Assembly: GCA_963580455.1 (NCBI GenBank)
Contig: OY756962.1
Coordinates: 27,789,001-27,853,000 of the forward strand
Origin: Euonymus europaeus
Lineage: Eukaryota; Streptophyta; Magnoliopsida; Celastrales; Celastraceae
Direction: 5' to 3'
Length of the DNA: 64,000 nt
Shown: in pieces, positions 36,897 through 51,300 of the stretch
How the letters are laid out: every line of letters starts with the position of its first letter
Numbering within the stretch: position 1 is the first letter of the stretch
Notes under the pieces: generated by a model
What the model was told of the DNA's origin: nothing
Databases searched by the model: none
What the model saw: the letters and a program-made list of their open reading frames with translations, nothing else
Position numbers and translations under genes: made by a program

Positions 36897-39800
36897 CGTA
36901 AACGGTTTTATGAATATCCGTTGACTCCGAGTTCTGAATTCGGTGATTTTTAGCTTGATTTCACACTACTTTTCGAGCTCTACAATCTTAGGTTTTCGGA
37001 TTTCGATTTCAGAACTCGTGGCTAGTAGGTCTCGTTTCACCTAGTTAGCCGTGAAATGTGGTTTCTTTACGTAAACGGTTTTATGAATATCCGTTGACTC
37101 CGAGTTCTGAATTTGGTGATTTTTAGCTTGATTTCATACTACTTTTCGAGCTCTACAATCCTGGGTTTTCGGATTTCGATTTCAGAACTCGTGGCTAGTA
37201 GGTCACGTTTCACCTATTTAGCCGCGAAATGTGGTTTCTTTACGTAAACGGTTTTATGAATATCCATTGACTCCGAGTTCTGAATTCGGTGATTTTTAGC
37301 TTGATTTCACACTACTTTTCGAGCTCTACAATCCTGGATTTTCGGATTTCGATTTCAGAACTCGTGGCTAGTAGGTCTCGTTTCACCTAGTTAGCCGCGA
37401 AATGTGGTTTCTTTACGTAAACGGTTTTATGAATATCCGTTGACTCCGAGTTCTGAATTCGGTGATTTTTAGCTTTATTTCACACTACTTTTCGAGCTCT
37501 ACGATCCTGGAGTTTCGGATTTTGATTTCAGAACTCGTGGCTAGTTGGTCTCGTTTCACCTAGTTAGCCGCGAAATGTGGTTTCTTTACGTAAACGGTTT
37601 TATGAATATCGGTTGACTCCGAGTTCTGAATTCGGTGATTTTTAGGTTGATTACACACTACTTTTCGAGCTCCACAATCCTGGGTTTTCGGATTTCGATT
37701 TCAGAACTCGTGGCTAGTAGATCTCGTTTCACCTATTTAGCCGTGAAATGGGGTTTCTTTACGTAAACGGTTTTATGAATATCCGTTGACTCCAAGTTCT
37801 GAATTCGGTGATTTTTAGCTTGATTTCACACTATTTTTCGAGCTCTACGATCCTGGCATTTCTGATTTTGATTTCAGAACTCGTGGCTAGTTGGTCTCGT
37901 TTCAGCTAGTTGGTCTCGAAATGTGGTTTCTTTACGTAAACGGTTTTATGAATATCCGTTGACTCCGAGTTCTGAATTCGGTGATTTTTAGCTTGATTTC
38001 ACACTACTTTTCGAGCTCTACAATCCTGGGTTTTCGGATTTCGATTTCAGAACTCGTGGCTAGTAGGTCTCGTTTCACGTATTTAGCCGCGAAATGTGGT
38101 TTCTTTACGTAAACGGTTTTATGAATATCCGTTGACTCCGAGTTCTGAATTCGGTGATTTTTAGCTTGATTTCACACTACTTTTTGAGCTCTACAATCCT
38201 GGATTTTCGGATTTCGATTTCAGAACTCGTGGCTAGTAGGTCTCGTTTCACCTAGTTAGCCGCGAAATGTGGTTTCTTTACGTAAACGGTTTTATGAATA
38301 TCCGTTGACTCCGAGTTCTGAATTCGGTGATTTTTAGCTTGATTTCATACTACTTTTCGAGCTCTACAATCCTGGGTTTTCGGATTTCGATTTCAGAACT
38401 CGTGGCTAGTAGGTCTCGTTTCACCTATTTAGCCGCGAAATGTGGTTTCTTTACGTAAACGGTTTTATGAATATCCATTGACTCCGAGTTCTGAATTCGG
38501 TGATTTTTAGCTTGATTTCACACTACTTTTCGAGCTCTACAATCCTGGATTTTCGGATTTCGATTTCAGAACTCGTGGCTAGTTGGTCTCGTTTCACCTA
38601 GTTAGCCGCGAAATGTGGTTTCTTTACGTAAACGGTTTTATGAATATCCGTTGACTCCGAGTTCTGAATTCGGTAATTTTTAGCTTGATTTCACACTACT
38701 TTTCAAGCTCTACGATTATGGAGTTTCGGATTTTGATTTCAGAACTCGTGGCTAGTTGGTCACGTTTCACCTAGTTAGCCGCGAAATGTTGTTTCTTTAC
38801 GTAAACGGTTTTATGAATATCGGTTGACTCCGAGTTCTGAATTCGGTGATTTTTAGCTTGATTACACACTACTTTTCGAGCTCCACAATCCTGGGTTTTC
38901 GGATTTCGATTTCAGAACTCGTGGCTAGTAGATCCCGTTTCACCTATTTAGCCGTGAAATGGGGTTTCTTTACGTAAACGGTTTTATGAATATCCGTTGA
39001 CTCCAAGTTCTGAATTCGGTGATTTTTAGCTTGATTTCACACTATTTTTCGAGCTCTACGATCCTGGCATTTCTGATTTTGATTTCAGAACTCGTGGCTA
39101 GTTGGTCTCGTTTCAGCTAGTTGGTCTCGAAATGTGGTTTCTTTACGTAAACGGTTTTATGAATATCCGTTGACTCCGAGTTCTGAATTCGGTGATTTTT
39201 AGCTTGATTTCACACTACTTTTCGAGCTCTACAATCCTGGGTTTTCGGATTTTGATTTCAGAACTCGTGGCTAGTAGGTCTCATTTCACCTAGTTAGCCG
39301 CGAAATGTGGTTTCTTTACGTAAACGGTTTTATGAATATCCGTTGACTCCGAGTTCTGAATTCGGTGATTTTTAGCTTGATTTCACACTACTTTTCGAGC
39401 TCTACGATTATGGAGTTTCGGATTTTGATTTCAGAACTCGTGGCTAGTTGGACTCGTTTCACCTATTTAGCCGCGAAATGTGGTTTCTTTACGTAAACGG
39501 TTTTATGAATATCGGTTGACTCCGAGTTCTGAATTCGGTGATTTTTAGCTTGATTTCACACTACTTTTCGAGCTCTACAATCCTGGGTTTTCGGATTTCG
39601 ATTTCAGAACTCGTGGCTAGTAGGTCTCGTTTCACGTATTTAGCCGCGAAATGTGGTTTCTTTACGTAAACGGTTTTATGAATATCCGTTGACTCCGAGT
39701 TCTGAATTCGGTGATTTTTAGCTTGATTTCACACTACTTTTCTAGCTCTACGATCCTGGGGTTTCTGATTTTGATTTCAGAACTCGTGGCTAGTTGGTCT

Positions 39801-40356
39801 CGTTTCACCTAGTTAGTCGCGAAATGTGGTTTCTTTACGTAAACGGTTTTATGAATATCCGTTGACTCCGAGTTCTGAATTCGGTGATTTTTAGCTTGAT
39901 TTCACACTACTTTTCGAGCTCTACATTCTTAGGTTTTCGGATTTCGATTTCAGAACTCGTGGCTAGTAGGTCTCGTTTCACCTAGTTAGCCGCGAAATGT
40001 GGTTTCTTTACGTAAACGGTTTTATGAATATCCGTTGACTCCGAGTTCTGAATTCGGTGATTTTTAGCTTGATTTCACACTACTTTTCGAGCTCTACAAT
40101 CCTGGATTTTCGGATTTCGATTTCAGAACTCGTGGCTAGTAGGTCTCGTTTCACCTAGTTAGCCGCGAAATGTGGTTTCTTTACGTAAACGGTTTTATGA
40201 ATATCCGTTGACTCCGAGTTCTGAATTCGGTGATTTTTAGCTTTATTTCACACTACTTTTCGAGCTCTACAATCCTGGGTTTTCGGATTTCGATTTCAGA
40301 ACTCGTGGCTAGTAGGTCTCGTTTCACGTATTTAGCCGCGAAATGTGGTTTTTTTA
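36897..40356 (+). repeat. Mosaic segment where the right-hand monomer cassette first appears
   Basis: Twenty monomers in irregular order. Monomers 37589 and 37762 are the first with GAGCTCCACAATCC plus TAGTAGATCTCG, and with GACTCCAAG plus CTATTTTTCG plus CAGCTAGTTGGTCTCG. 38627, 38800 and 38973 repeat that pair, preceded by GGTAATTTTT with TTTTCAAGC and GTTGGTCACG. These types dominate the array to the right. Confidence 0.78.
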
Positions 40357-42086
40357 CGTAAACGGTTTTATGAATATCCGTTGACTCCGAGTTCTGAATT
40401 CGGTGATTTTTAGCTTGATTTCACACTACTTTTCGAGCTCTACGATCCTGGGGTTTCTGATTTTGATTTCAGAACTCGTGGCTAGTTGGTCTCGTTTCAC
40501 CTAGTTAGCCGCGAAATGTGGTTTCTTTACGTAAACGGTTTTATGAATATCCGTTGACTCCGAGTTCTGAATTCGGTGATTTTTAGCTTGATTTCACACT
40601 ACTTTTCGAGCTCTACAATCTTAGGTTTTCGGATTTCGATTTCAGAACTCGTGGCTAGTAGGTCTCGTTTCACCTAGTTAGCCGTGAAATGTGGTTTCTT
40701 TACGTAAACGGTTTTATGAATATCCGTTGACTCCGAGTTCTGAATTCGGTGATTTTTAGCTTGATTTCACACTACTTTTCGAGCTCTACAATCCTGGGTT
40801 TTCGGATTTCGATTTCAGAACTCGTGGCTAGTAGGTCTCGTTTCACCTATTTAGCCGCGAAATGTGGTTTCTTTACGTAAACGGTTTTATGAATATCCAT
40901 TGACTCCGAGTTCTGAATTCGGTGATTTTTAGCTTGATTTCACACTACTTTTCGAGCTCTACAATCCTGGATTTTCGGATTTCGATTTCAGAACTCGTGG
41001 CTAGTAGGTCTCGTTTCACCTAGTTAGCCGCGAAATGTGGTTTCTTTACGTAAACGGTTTTATGAATATCCGTTGACTCCGAGTTCTGAATTCGGTGATT
41101 TTTAGCTTTATTTCACACTACTTTTCGAGCTCTACGATCCTGGAGTTTCGGATTTTGATTTCAGAACTCGTGGCTAGTTGGTCTCGTTTCACCTAGTTAG
41201 CCGCGAAATGTGGTTTCTTTACGTAAACGGTTTTATGAATATCCGTTGACTCCGAGTTCTGAATTCGGTGATTTTTAGCTTGATTTCACACTACTTTTCG
41301 AGCTCTACGATCCTGGGGTTTCTGATTTTGATTTCAGAACTCGTGGCTAGTTGGTCTCGTTTCACCTAGTTAGCCGCGAAATGTGGTTTCTTTACGTAAA
41401 CGGTTTTATGAATATCCGTTGACTCCGAGTTCTGAATTCGGTGATTTTTAGCTTGATTTCACACTACTTTTCGAGCTCTACAATCTTAGGTTTTCGGATT
41501 TCGATTTCAGAACTCGTGGCTAGTAGGTCTCGTTTCACCTAGTTAGCCGTGAAATGTGGTTTCTTTACGTAAACGGTTTTATGAATATCCGTTGACTCCG
41601 AGTTCTGAATTCGGTGATTTTTAGCTTGATTTCACACTACTTTTCGAGCTCTACAATCCTGGGTTTTCGGATTTCGATTTCAGAACTCGTGGCTAGTAGG
41701 TCTCGTTTCACCTATTTAGCCGCGAAATGTGGTTTCTTTACGTAAACGGTTTTATGAATATCCATTGACTCCGAGTTCTGAATTCGGTGATTTTTAGCTT
41801 GATTTCACACTACTTTTCGAGCTCTACAATCCTGGATTTTCGGATTTCGATTTCAGAACTCGTGGCTAGTAGGTCTCGTTTCACCTAGTTAGCCGCGAAA
41901 TGTGGTTTCTTTACGTAAACGGTTTTATGAATATCCGTTGACTCCGAGTTCTGAATTCGGTGATTTTTAGCTTTATTTCACACTACTTTTCGAGCTCTAC
42001 GATCCTGGAGTTTCGGATTTTGATTTCAGAACTCGTGGCTAGTTGGTCTCGTTTCACCTAGTTAGCCGCGAAATGTGGTTTCTTTA
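40357..42086 (+). repeat. 865-bp 5-mer duplicated in tandem
   Basis: Monomers 40357, 40530, 40703, 40876 and 41049 recur as 41222, 41395, 41568, 41741 and 41914. Marks are GATCCTGGGGTTTCTG; AATCTTAGG with GCCGTG; AATCCTGGG with CCTATTTAG; TATCCATTGAC; and AGCTTTATTTC with GATCCTGGAG. No difference between the copies was noticed. Confidence 0.88.
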
Positions 42087-45000
42087 CGTAAACGGTTTTA
42101 TGAATATCCCTTGACTCCGAGTTCTGAATTCGGTAATTTTTAGCTTGATTTCACACTACTTTTCAAGCTCTACGATTATGGAGTTTCGGATTTTGATTTC
42201 AGAACTCGTGGCTAGTTGGTCACGTTTCACCTAGTTAGCCGCGAAATGTTGTTTCTTTACGTAAACGGTTTTATGAATATCGGTTGACTCCGAGTTCTGA
42301 ATTCGGTGATTTTTAGCTTGATTACACACTACTTTTCGAGCTCCACAATCCTGGGTTTTCGGATTTCGATTTCAGAACTCGTGGCTAGTAGATCTCGTTT
42401 CACCTATTTAGCCGTGAAATGGGGTTTCTTTACGTAAACGGTTTTATGAATATCCGTTGACTCCAAGTTCTGAATTCGGTGATTTTTAGCTTGATTTCAC
42501 ACTATTTTTCGAGCTCTACGATCCTGGCATTTCTGATTTTGATTTCAGAACTCGTGGCTAGTTGGTCTCGTTTCAGCTAGTTGGTCTCGAAATGTGGTTT
42601 TTTTACGTAAACGGTTTTATGAATATCCATTGACTCCGAGTTCTGAATTCGGTGATTTTTAGCTTGATTTCACACTACTTTTCAAGCTCTACAATTATGG
42701 AGTTTCGGATTTTGATTTCAGAACTCGTGGCTAGTTGGTCTCGTTTCACCTAGTTAGCCGCGAAATGTGGTTTCTTTACGTAAACGGTTTTATGAATATT
42801 GGTTGACTCCGAGTTCTGAATTCGGTGATTTTTAGCTTGATTTCACACTAATTTTCGAGCTCTACAATCCTGGGTTTTCGGATTTCGATTTTAGAACTCG
42901 TGGCTAGTAGGTCTCGTTTCACCTATTTAGCCGCGAAATGTGGTTTCTTTACGTAAACGGTTTTATGAATATCCGTTGACTCCGAGTTCTGAATTCGGTG
43001 ATTTTTAGCTTGATTTCACACTACTTTTCGAGCTCTACATTCTTAGGTTTTCGGATTTCGATTTCAGAACTCGTGGCTAGTAGGTCTCGTTTCACCTAGT
43101 TAGCCGCGAAATGTGGTTTCTTTACGTAAACGGTTTTATGAATATCCGTTGACTCCGAGTTCTGAATTCGGTGATTTTTAGCTTGATTTCACACTACTTT
43201 TCGAGCTCTACAATCCTGGATTTTCGGATTTCGATTTCAGAACTCGTGGCTAGTAGGTCTCGTTTCACCTAGTTGGCCGCGAAATGTGGTTTCTTTACGT
43301 AAACGGTTTTATGAATATCCATTGACTCCGAGTTCTGAATTCGGTGATTTTTAGCTTTATTTCACACTACTTTTCGAGCTCTACAATCCTGGGTTTTCGG
43401 ATTTCGATTTCAGAACTCGTGGCTAGTAGGTCTCGTTTCACGTATTTAGCCGCGAAATGTGGTTTTTTTACGTAAACGGTTTTATGAATATCCGTTGACT
43501 CCGAGTTCTGAATTCGGTGATTTTTAGCTTGATTTCACACTACTTTTCGAGCTCTACGATCCTGGGGTTTCTGATTTTGATTTCAGAACTCGTGGCTAGT
43601 TGGTCTCGTTTCACCTAGTTAGCCGCGAAATGTGGTTTCTTTACGTAAACGGTTTTATGAATATCCGTTGACTCCGAGTTCTGAATTCGGTGATTTTTAG
43701 CTTGATTTCACACTACTTTTCGAGCTCTACAATCTTAGGTTTTCGGATTTCGATTTCAGAACTCGTGGCTAGTAGGTCTCGTTTCACCTAGTTAGCCGTG
43801 AAATGTGGTTTCTTTACGTAAACGGTTTTATGAATATCCGTTGACTCCGAGTTCTGAATTCGGTGATTTTTAGCTTGATTTCACACTACTTTTCGAGCTC
43901 TACAATCCTGGGTTTTCGGATTTCGATTTCAGAACTCGTGGCTAGTAGGTCTCGTTTCACCTATTTAGCCGCGAAATGTGGTTTCTTTACGTAAACGGTT
44001 TTATGAATATCCATTGACTCCGAGTTCTGAATTCGGTGATTTTTAGCTTGATTTCACACTACTTTTCGAGCTCTACAATCCTGGATTTTCGGATTTCGAT
44101 TTCAGAACTCGTGGCTAGTAGGTCTCGTTTCACCTAGTTAGCCGCGAAATGTGGTTTCTTTACGTAAACGGTTTTATGAATATCCGTTGACTCCGAGTTC
44201 TGAATTCAGTGATTTTTAGCTTTATTTCACACTACTTTTCGAGCTCTACGATCCTGGAGTTTCGGATTTTGATTTCAGAACTCGTGGCTAGTTGGTCTCG
44301 TTTCACCTAGTTAGCCGCGAAATGTGGTTTCTTTACGTAAACGGTTTTATGAATATCCCTTGACTCCGAGTTCTGAATTCGGTAATTTTTAGCTTGATTT
44401 CACACTACTTTTCAAGCTCTACGATTATGGAGTTTCGGATTTTGATTTCAGAACTCGTGGCTAGTTGGTCACGTTTCACCTAGTTAGCCGCGAAATGTTG
44501 TTTCTTTACGTAAACGGTTTTATGAATATCGGTTGACTCCGAGTTCTGAATTCGGTGATTTTTAGCTTGATTACACACTACTTTTCGAGCTCCAAAATCC
44601 TGGGTTTTCGGATTTCGATTTCAGAACTCGTGGCTAGTAGATCTCGTTTCACCTATTTAGCCGTGAAATGGGGTTTCTTTACGTAAACGGTTTTATGAAT
44701 ATCCGTTGACTCCAAGTTCTGAATTCGGTGATTTTTAGCTTGATTTCACACTATTTTTCGAGCTCTACGATCCTGGCATTTCTGATTTTGATTTCAGAAC
44801 TCGTGGCTAGTTGGTCTCGTTTCAGCTAGTTGGTCTCGAAATGTGGTTTCTTTACGTAAACGGTTTTATGAATATCCATTGACTCCGAGTTCTGAATTCG
44901 GTGATTTTTAGCTTGATTTCACACTACTTTTCAAGCTCTACGATTATGGAGTTTCGGATTTTGATTTCAGAACTCGTGGCTAGTTGGTCTCGTTTCACCT

Positions 45001-45200
45001 AGTTAGCCGCGAAATGTGGTTTCTTTACGTAAACGGTTTTATGAATATTGGTTGACTCCGAGTTCTGAATTCGGTGATTTTTAGCTTGATTTCACACTAA
45101 TTTTCGAGCTCTACAATCCTGGGTTTTCGGATTTCGATTTTAGAACTCGTGGCTAGTAGGTCTCGTTTCACCTATTTAGCCGCGAAATGTGGTTTCTTTA
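41222..45200 (+). repeat. 13-monomer HOR, one and three-quarter copies (2,249-bp period)
   Basis: Copy one is 41222-43470. Copy two starts at 43471 and matches for ten monomers to 45200. Shared marks include TATCCCTTGAC with GGTAATTTTT and GAAATGTTG; GAGCTCC with TAGTAGATCTCG and GAAATGGGG; CTCCAAG with CAGCTAGTTGG; TATCCATTGAC with TTTTCAAGC; and TATTGGTTGAC with TAATTTTCG and TTTTAGAAC. Few single-base differences were seen (for example CTCCACAATCC against CTCCAAAATCC). Confidence 0.85.
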
Positions 45201-48141
45201 CGTAAACGGTTTTATGAATATCCGTTAACTCCGAGTTCTGAATTCGTTGATTTTTAGCTTGATTTCACACTACTTTTCGAGCTCTACGATCCTGGCGTTT
45301 CTGATTTTGATTTCAGAACTCGTGGCTAGTTGGTCTCGTTTCACCTAGTTAGTCGCGAAATGTGGTTTCTTTACGTAAACGGTTTTATGAATATCCGTTG
45401 ACTCCGAGTTCTGAATTCGGTGATTTTTAGCTTGATTTCACACTACTTTTCGAGCTCTACAATCTTAGGTTTTCGGATTTCGATTTCAGAACTCGTGGCT
45501 AGTAGGTCTCGTTTCACCTAGTTAGCCGCAAAATGTGGTTTCTTTACGTAAACGGTTTTATGAATATCCGTTGACTCCGAGTTCTGAATTCGGTGATTTT
45601 TAGCTTGATTTCACACTACTTTTCGAGCTCTACAATCCTGGGTTTTCGGATTTTGATTTCAGAACTCGTGGCTAGTAGGTCTCGTTTCACCTAGTTAGCC
45701 GCGAAATGTGGTTTCTTTACGTAAACGGTTTTATGAATATCCGTTGACTCCGAGTTCTGAATTCGGTGATTTTTAGCTTGATTTCACACTACTTTTCGAG
45801 CTCTACGATTATGGAGTTTCGGATTTTGATTTCAGAACTCGTGGCTAGTTGGACTCGTTTCACCTAGTTAGCCGCGAAATGTGGTTTCTTTACGTAAACG
45901 GTTTTATGAATATCGGTTGACTCCGAGTTCTGAATTCGATGATTTTTAGCTTGATTTCACACTACTTTTCGAGCTCTACAATCCTGGGTTTTCGGATTTC
46001 GATTTCAGAACTCGTGGCTAGTAGGTCTCGTTTCACGTATTTAGCCGCGAAATGTGGTTTCTTTACGTAAACGGTTTTATGAATATCCGTTGACTCCGAG
46101 TTCTGAATTCGGTGATTTTTAGCTTGATTTCACACTACTTTTCGAGCTCTACGATCCTGGGGTTTCTGATTTTGATTTCAGAACTCGTGGCTAGTTGGTC
46201 TCGTTTCACCTAGTTAGTCGCGAAATGTGGTTTCTTTACGTAAACGGTTTTATGAATATCCGTTGACTCCGAGTTCTGAATTCGGTGATTTTTAGCTTGA
46301 TTTCACACTACTTTTCGAGCTCTACAATCTTAGGTTTTCGGATTTCGATTTCAGAACTCGTGGCTAGTAGGTCTCGTTTCACCTAGTTAGCCGCGAAATG
46401 TGGTTTCTTTACGTAAACGGTTTTATGAATATCCGTTGACTCCGAGTTCTGAATTCGGTGATTTTTAGCTTGATTTCACACTACTTTTCGAGCTCTACAA
46501 TCCTGGATTTTCGGATTTCGATTTCAGAACTCGTGGCTAGTAGGTCTCGTTTCACCTAGTTAGCCGCGAAATGTGGTTTCTTTACGTAAACGGTTTTATG
46601 AATATCCGTTGACTCCGAGTTCTGAATTCGGTGATTTTTAGCTTGATTTCACACTACTTTTCGAGCTCTACAATCCTGGGTTTTCGGATTTCGATTTCAG
46701 AACTCGTGGCTAGTAGGTCTCGTTTCACGTATTTAGCCGCGAAATGTGGTTTCTTTACGTAAACGGTTTTATGAATATCCGTTGACTCCGAGTTCTGAAT
46801 TCGGTGATTTTTAGCTTGATTTCACACTACTTTTCGAGCTCTACGATCCTGGGGTTTCTGATTTTGATTTCAGAACTCGTGGCTAGTTGGTCTCGTTTCA
46901 CCTAGTTAGCCGCGAAATGTGGTTTCTTTACGTAAACGGTTTTATGAATATCCGTTGACTCCGAGTTCTGAATTCGGTGATTTTTAGCTTGATTTCACAC
47001 TACTTTTCGAGCTCTACAATCTTATGTTTTCGGATTTCGATTTCAGAACTCGTGGCTAGTAGGTCTCGTTTCACCTAGTTAGCCGTGAAATGTGGTTTCT
47101 TTACGTAAACGGTTTTATGAATATCCGTTGACTCCGAGTTCTGAATTCGGTGATTTTTAGCTTGATTTCACACTACTTTTCGAGCTCTACAATCCTGGGT
47201 TTTCGGATTTCGATTTCAGAACTCGTGGCTAGTAGGTCTCGTTTCACCTATTTAGCCGCGAAATGTGGTTTCTTTACGTAAACGGTTTTATGAATATCCA
47301 TTGACTCCGAGTTCTGAATTCGGTGATTTTTAGCTTGATTTCACACTACTTTTCGAGCTCTACAATCCTCGATTTTCGGATTTCGATTTCAGAACTCGTG
47401 GCTAGTAGGTCTCGTTTCACCTAGTTAGCCGCGAAATGTGGTTTCTTTATGTAAACGGTTTTATGAATATCCGTTGACTCCGAGTTCTGAATTCGGTGAT
47501 TTTTAGCTTTATTTCACACTAATTTTCGAGCTCTACGATCCTGGAGTTTCGGATTTTGATTTCAGAACTCGTGGCTAGTTGGTCTCGTTTCACCTAGTTA
47601 GCCGCGAAATGTGGTTTCTTTACGTAAACGGTTTAATGAATATCCGTTGACTCCGAGTTCTGAATTCGATAATTTTTAGCTTGATTTCACACTACTTTTC
47701 AAACTCTACGATTAAGGAGTTTCGGATTTTGATTTCAGAACTCGTGGCTAGTTGGTCACGTTTCACCTAGTTAGCCGCGAAATGTTGTTTCTTTACGTAA
47801 ACGGTTTTATGAATATCGGTTGACTCCGAGTTCTGAATTCGGTGATTTTTAGCTTGATTACACACTACTTTTCGAGCTCCACAATCCTGGGTTTTCGGAT
47901 TTCGATTTCAGAACTCGTGGCTAGTAGATCTCGTTTCACCTATTTAGCCGTGAAATGGGGTTTCTTTACGTAAACGGTTTTATGAATATCCGTTGACTCC
48001 AAGTTCTGAATTCGGTGATTTTTAGCTTGATTTCACACTATTTTTCGAGCTCTACGATCCTGGCATTTCTGATTTTGATTTCAGAACTCGTGGCTAGTTG
48101 GTCTCGTTTCAGCTAGTTGGTCTCGAAATGTGGTTTCTTTA
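45201..48141 (+). repeat. Mosaic segment bridging the 13-mer and the chimeric block
   Basis: Seventeen monomers from 45201 to 47969. 45720 and 45893 recall the 12-mer block (GATTATGGAG with TTGGACTCG, then TATCGGTTGAC with CGTATTTAG). 46758 to 47969 already show the order of the 14-mer that fills the right end. 47450 begins with TTTATGTAAAC. Confidence 0.78.
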
Positions 48142-48314
48142 CGTAAACGGTTTTATGAATATCCGTTGACTCCGAGTTCTGAATTCGGTGATTTTTAGCT
48201 TGATTTCACACTACTTTTCAAGCTCTACGATTATGGAGTTTCGGATTTCGATTTTAGAACTCGTGGCTAGTAGGTCTCGTTTCACCTATTTAGCCGCGAA
48301 ATGTGGTTTCTTTA
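48142..48314 (+). repeat. Chimeric monomer from an intra-monomer crossover
   Basis: The left part (TTTTCAAGCTCTACGATTATGG) matches the monomer type at 44855. The right part (GATTTTAGAACTCG, then TAGTAGGTCTCG and CCTATTTAG) matches the next type, at 45028. The fusion removes exactly one monomer length. The same chimera is at 48834, 49872, 50564 and 52467, so it was formed once and then amplified. Confidence 0.87.
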
Positions 48315-51300
48315 CGTAAACGGTTTTATGAATATCCGTTGACTCCGAGTTCTGAATTCGTTGATTTTTAGCTTGATTTCACACTACTTTTCAAGCTCTA
48401 CGATTAAGGAGTTTCGGATTTTGATTTCAGAACTCGTGGCTAGTTGGTCACGTTTCACCTAGTTAGCCGCGAAATGTTGTTTCTTTACGTAAACGGTTTT
48501 ATGAATATCGGTTGACTCCGAGTTCTGAATTCGGTGATTTTTAGCTTGATTACACACTACTTTTCGAGCTCCACAATCCTGGGTTTTCGGATTTCGATTT
48601 CAGAACTCGTGGCTAGTAGATCTCGTTTCACCTATTTAGCCGTGAAATGGGGTTTCTTTACGTAAACGGTTTTATGAATATCCGTTGACTCCAAGTTCTG
48701 AATTCGGTGATTTTTAGCTTGATTTCACACTATTTTTCGAGCTCTACGATCCTGGCTTTTCTGATTTTGATTTCAGAACTCGTGGCTAGTTGGTCTCGTT
48801 TCAGCTAGTTGGTCTCGAAATGTGGTTTCTTTACGTAAACGGTTTTATGAATATCCGTTGACTCCGAGTTCTGAATTCGGTGATTTTTAGCTTGATTTCA
48901 CACTACTTTTCAAGCTCTACGATTATGGAGTTTCGGATTTCGATTTTAGAACTCGTGGCTAGTAGGTCTCGTTTCACCTATTTAGCCGCGAAATGTGGTT
49001 TCTTTACGTAAACGGTTTTATGAATATCCGTTGACTCCGAGTTCTGAATTCGTTGATTTTTAGCTTGATTTCACACTACTTTTCAAGCTCTACGATTAAG
49101 GAGTTTCGGATTTTGATTTCAGAACTCGTGGCTAGTTGGTCACGTTTCACCTAGTTAGCCGCGAAATGTTGTTTCTTTACGTAAACGGTTTTATGAATAT
49201 CGGTTGACTCCGAGTTCTGAATTCGGTGATTTTTAGCTTGATTACACACTACTTTTCGAGCTCCACAATCCTGGGTTTTCGGATTTCGATTTCAGAACTC
49301 GTGGCTAGTAGGTCTCGTTTCACGTATTTAGCCGCGAAATGTGGTTTCTTTACGTAAACGGTTTTATGAATATCCGTTGACTCCGAGTTCTGAATTCGGT
49401 GATTTTTAGCTTGATTTCACACTACTTTTCGAGCTCTACGATCCTGGGGCTTCTGATTTTGATTTCAGAACTCGTGGCTAGTTGGTCTCGTTTCACCTAG
49501 TTAGCCGCGAAATGTGGTTTCTTTACGTAAACGGTTTTATGAATATCCGTTGACTCCGAGTTCTGAATTCGGTGATTTTTAGCTTGATTACACACTACTT
49601 TTCGAGCTCCACAATCCTGGGTTTTCGGATTTTGATTTCAGAACTCGTGGCTAGTAGATCTCGTTTCACCTATTTAGCCGTGAAATGGGGTTTGTTTACG
49701 TAAACGGTTTTATGAATATCCGTTGACTCCAAGTTCTGAATTCGGTGATTTTTAGCTTGATTTCACACTATTTTTCGAGCTCTACGATCCTGGCATTTCT
49801 GATTTTGATTTCAGAACTCGTGGCTAGTTGGTCTCGTTTCAGCTAGTTGGTCTCGAAATGTGGTTTCTTTACGTAAACGGTTTTATGAATATCCGTTGAC
49901 TCCGAGTTCTGAATTCGGTGATTTTTAGCTTGATTTCACACTACTTTTCAAGCTCTACGATTATGGAGTTTCGGATTTCGATTTTAGAACTCGTGGCTAG
50001 TAGGTCTCGTTTCACCTATTTAGCCGCGAAATGTGGTTTCTTTACGTAAACGGTTTTATGAATATCCGTTGACTCCGAGTTCTGAATTCGTTGATTTTTA
50101 GCTTGATTTCACACTACTTTTCAAGCTCTACGATTAAGGAGTTTCGGATTTTGATTTCAGAACTCGTGGCTAGTTGGTCACGTTTCACCTAGTTAGCCGC
50201 GAAATGTTGTTTCTTTACGTAAACGGTTTTATGAATATCGGTTGACTCCGAGTTCTGAATTCGGTGATTTTTAGCTTGATTACACACTACTTTTCGAGCT
50301 CCACAATCCTGGGTTTTCGGATTTCGATTTCAGAACTCGTGGCTAGTAGATCTCGTTTCACCTATTTAGCCGTGAAATGGGGTTTCTTTACGTAAACGGT
50401 TTTATGAATATCCGTTGACTCCAAGTTCTGAATTCGGTGATTTTTAGCTTGATTTCACACTATTTTTCGAGCTCTACGATCCTGGCATTTCTGATTTTGA
50501 TTTCAGAACTCGTGGCTAGTTGGTCTAGTTTCAGCTAGTTGGTCTCGAAATGTGGTTTCTTTACGTAAACGGTTTTATGAATATCCGTTGACTCCGAGTT
50601 CTGAATTCGGTGATTTTTAGCTTGATTTCACACTACTTTTCAAGCTCTACGATTATGGAGTTTCGGATTTCGATTTTAGAACTCGTGGCTAGTAGGTCTC
50701 GTTTCACCTATTTAGCCGCGAAATGTGGTTTCTTTACGTAAACGGTTTTATGAATATCCGTTGACTCCGAGTTCTGAATTCGTTGATTTTTAGCTTGATT
50801 TCACACTACTTTTCAAGCTCTACGATTAAGGAGTTTCGGATTTTGATTTCAGAACTCGTGGCTAGTTGGTCACGTTTCACCTAGTTAGCCGCGAAATGTT
50901 GTTTCTTTACGTAAACGGTTTTATGAATATCGGTTGACTCCGAGTTCTGAATTCGGTGATTTTTAGCTTGATTACACACTACTTTTCGAGCTCCACAATC
51001 CTGGGTTTTCGGATTTCGATTTCAGAACTCGTGGCTAGTAGGTCTCGTTTCACGTATTTAGCCGCGAAATGTGGTTTCTTTACGTAAACGGTTTTATGAA
51101 TATCCGTTGACTCCGAGTTCTGAATTCGGTGATTTTTAGCTTGATTTCACACTACTTTTCGAGCTCTACGATCCTGGGGTTTCTGATTTTGATTTCAGAA
51201 CTCGTGGCTAGTTGGTCTCGTTTCACCTAGTTAGCCGCGAAATGTGGTTTCTTTACGTAAACGGTTTTATGAATATCCGTTGACTCCGAGTTCTGAATTC

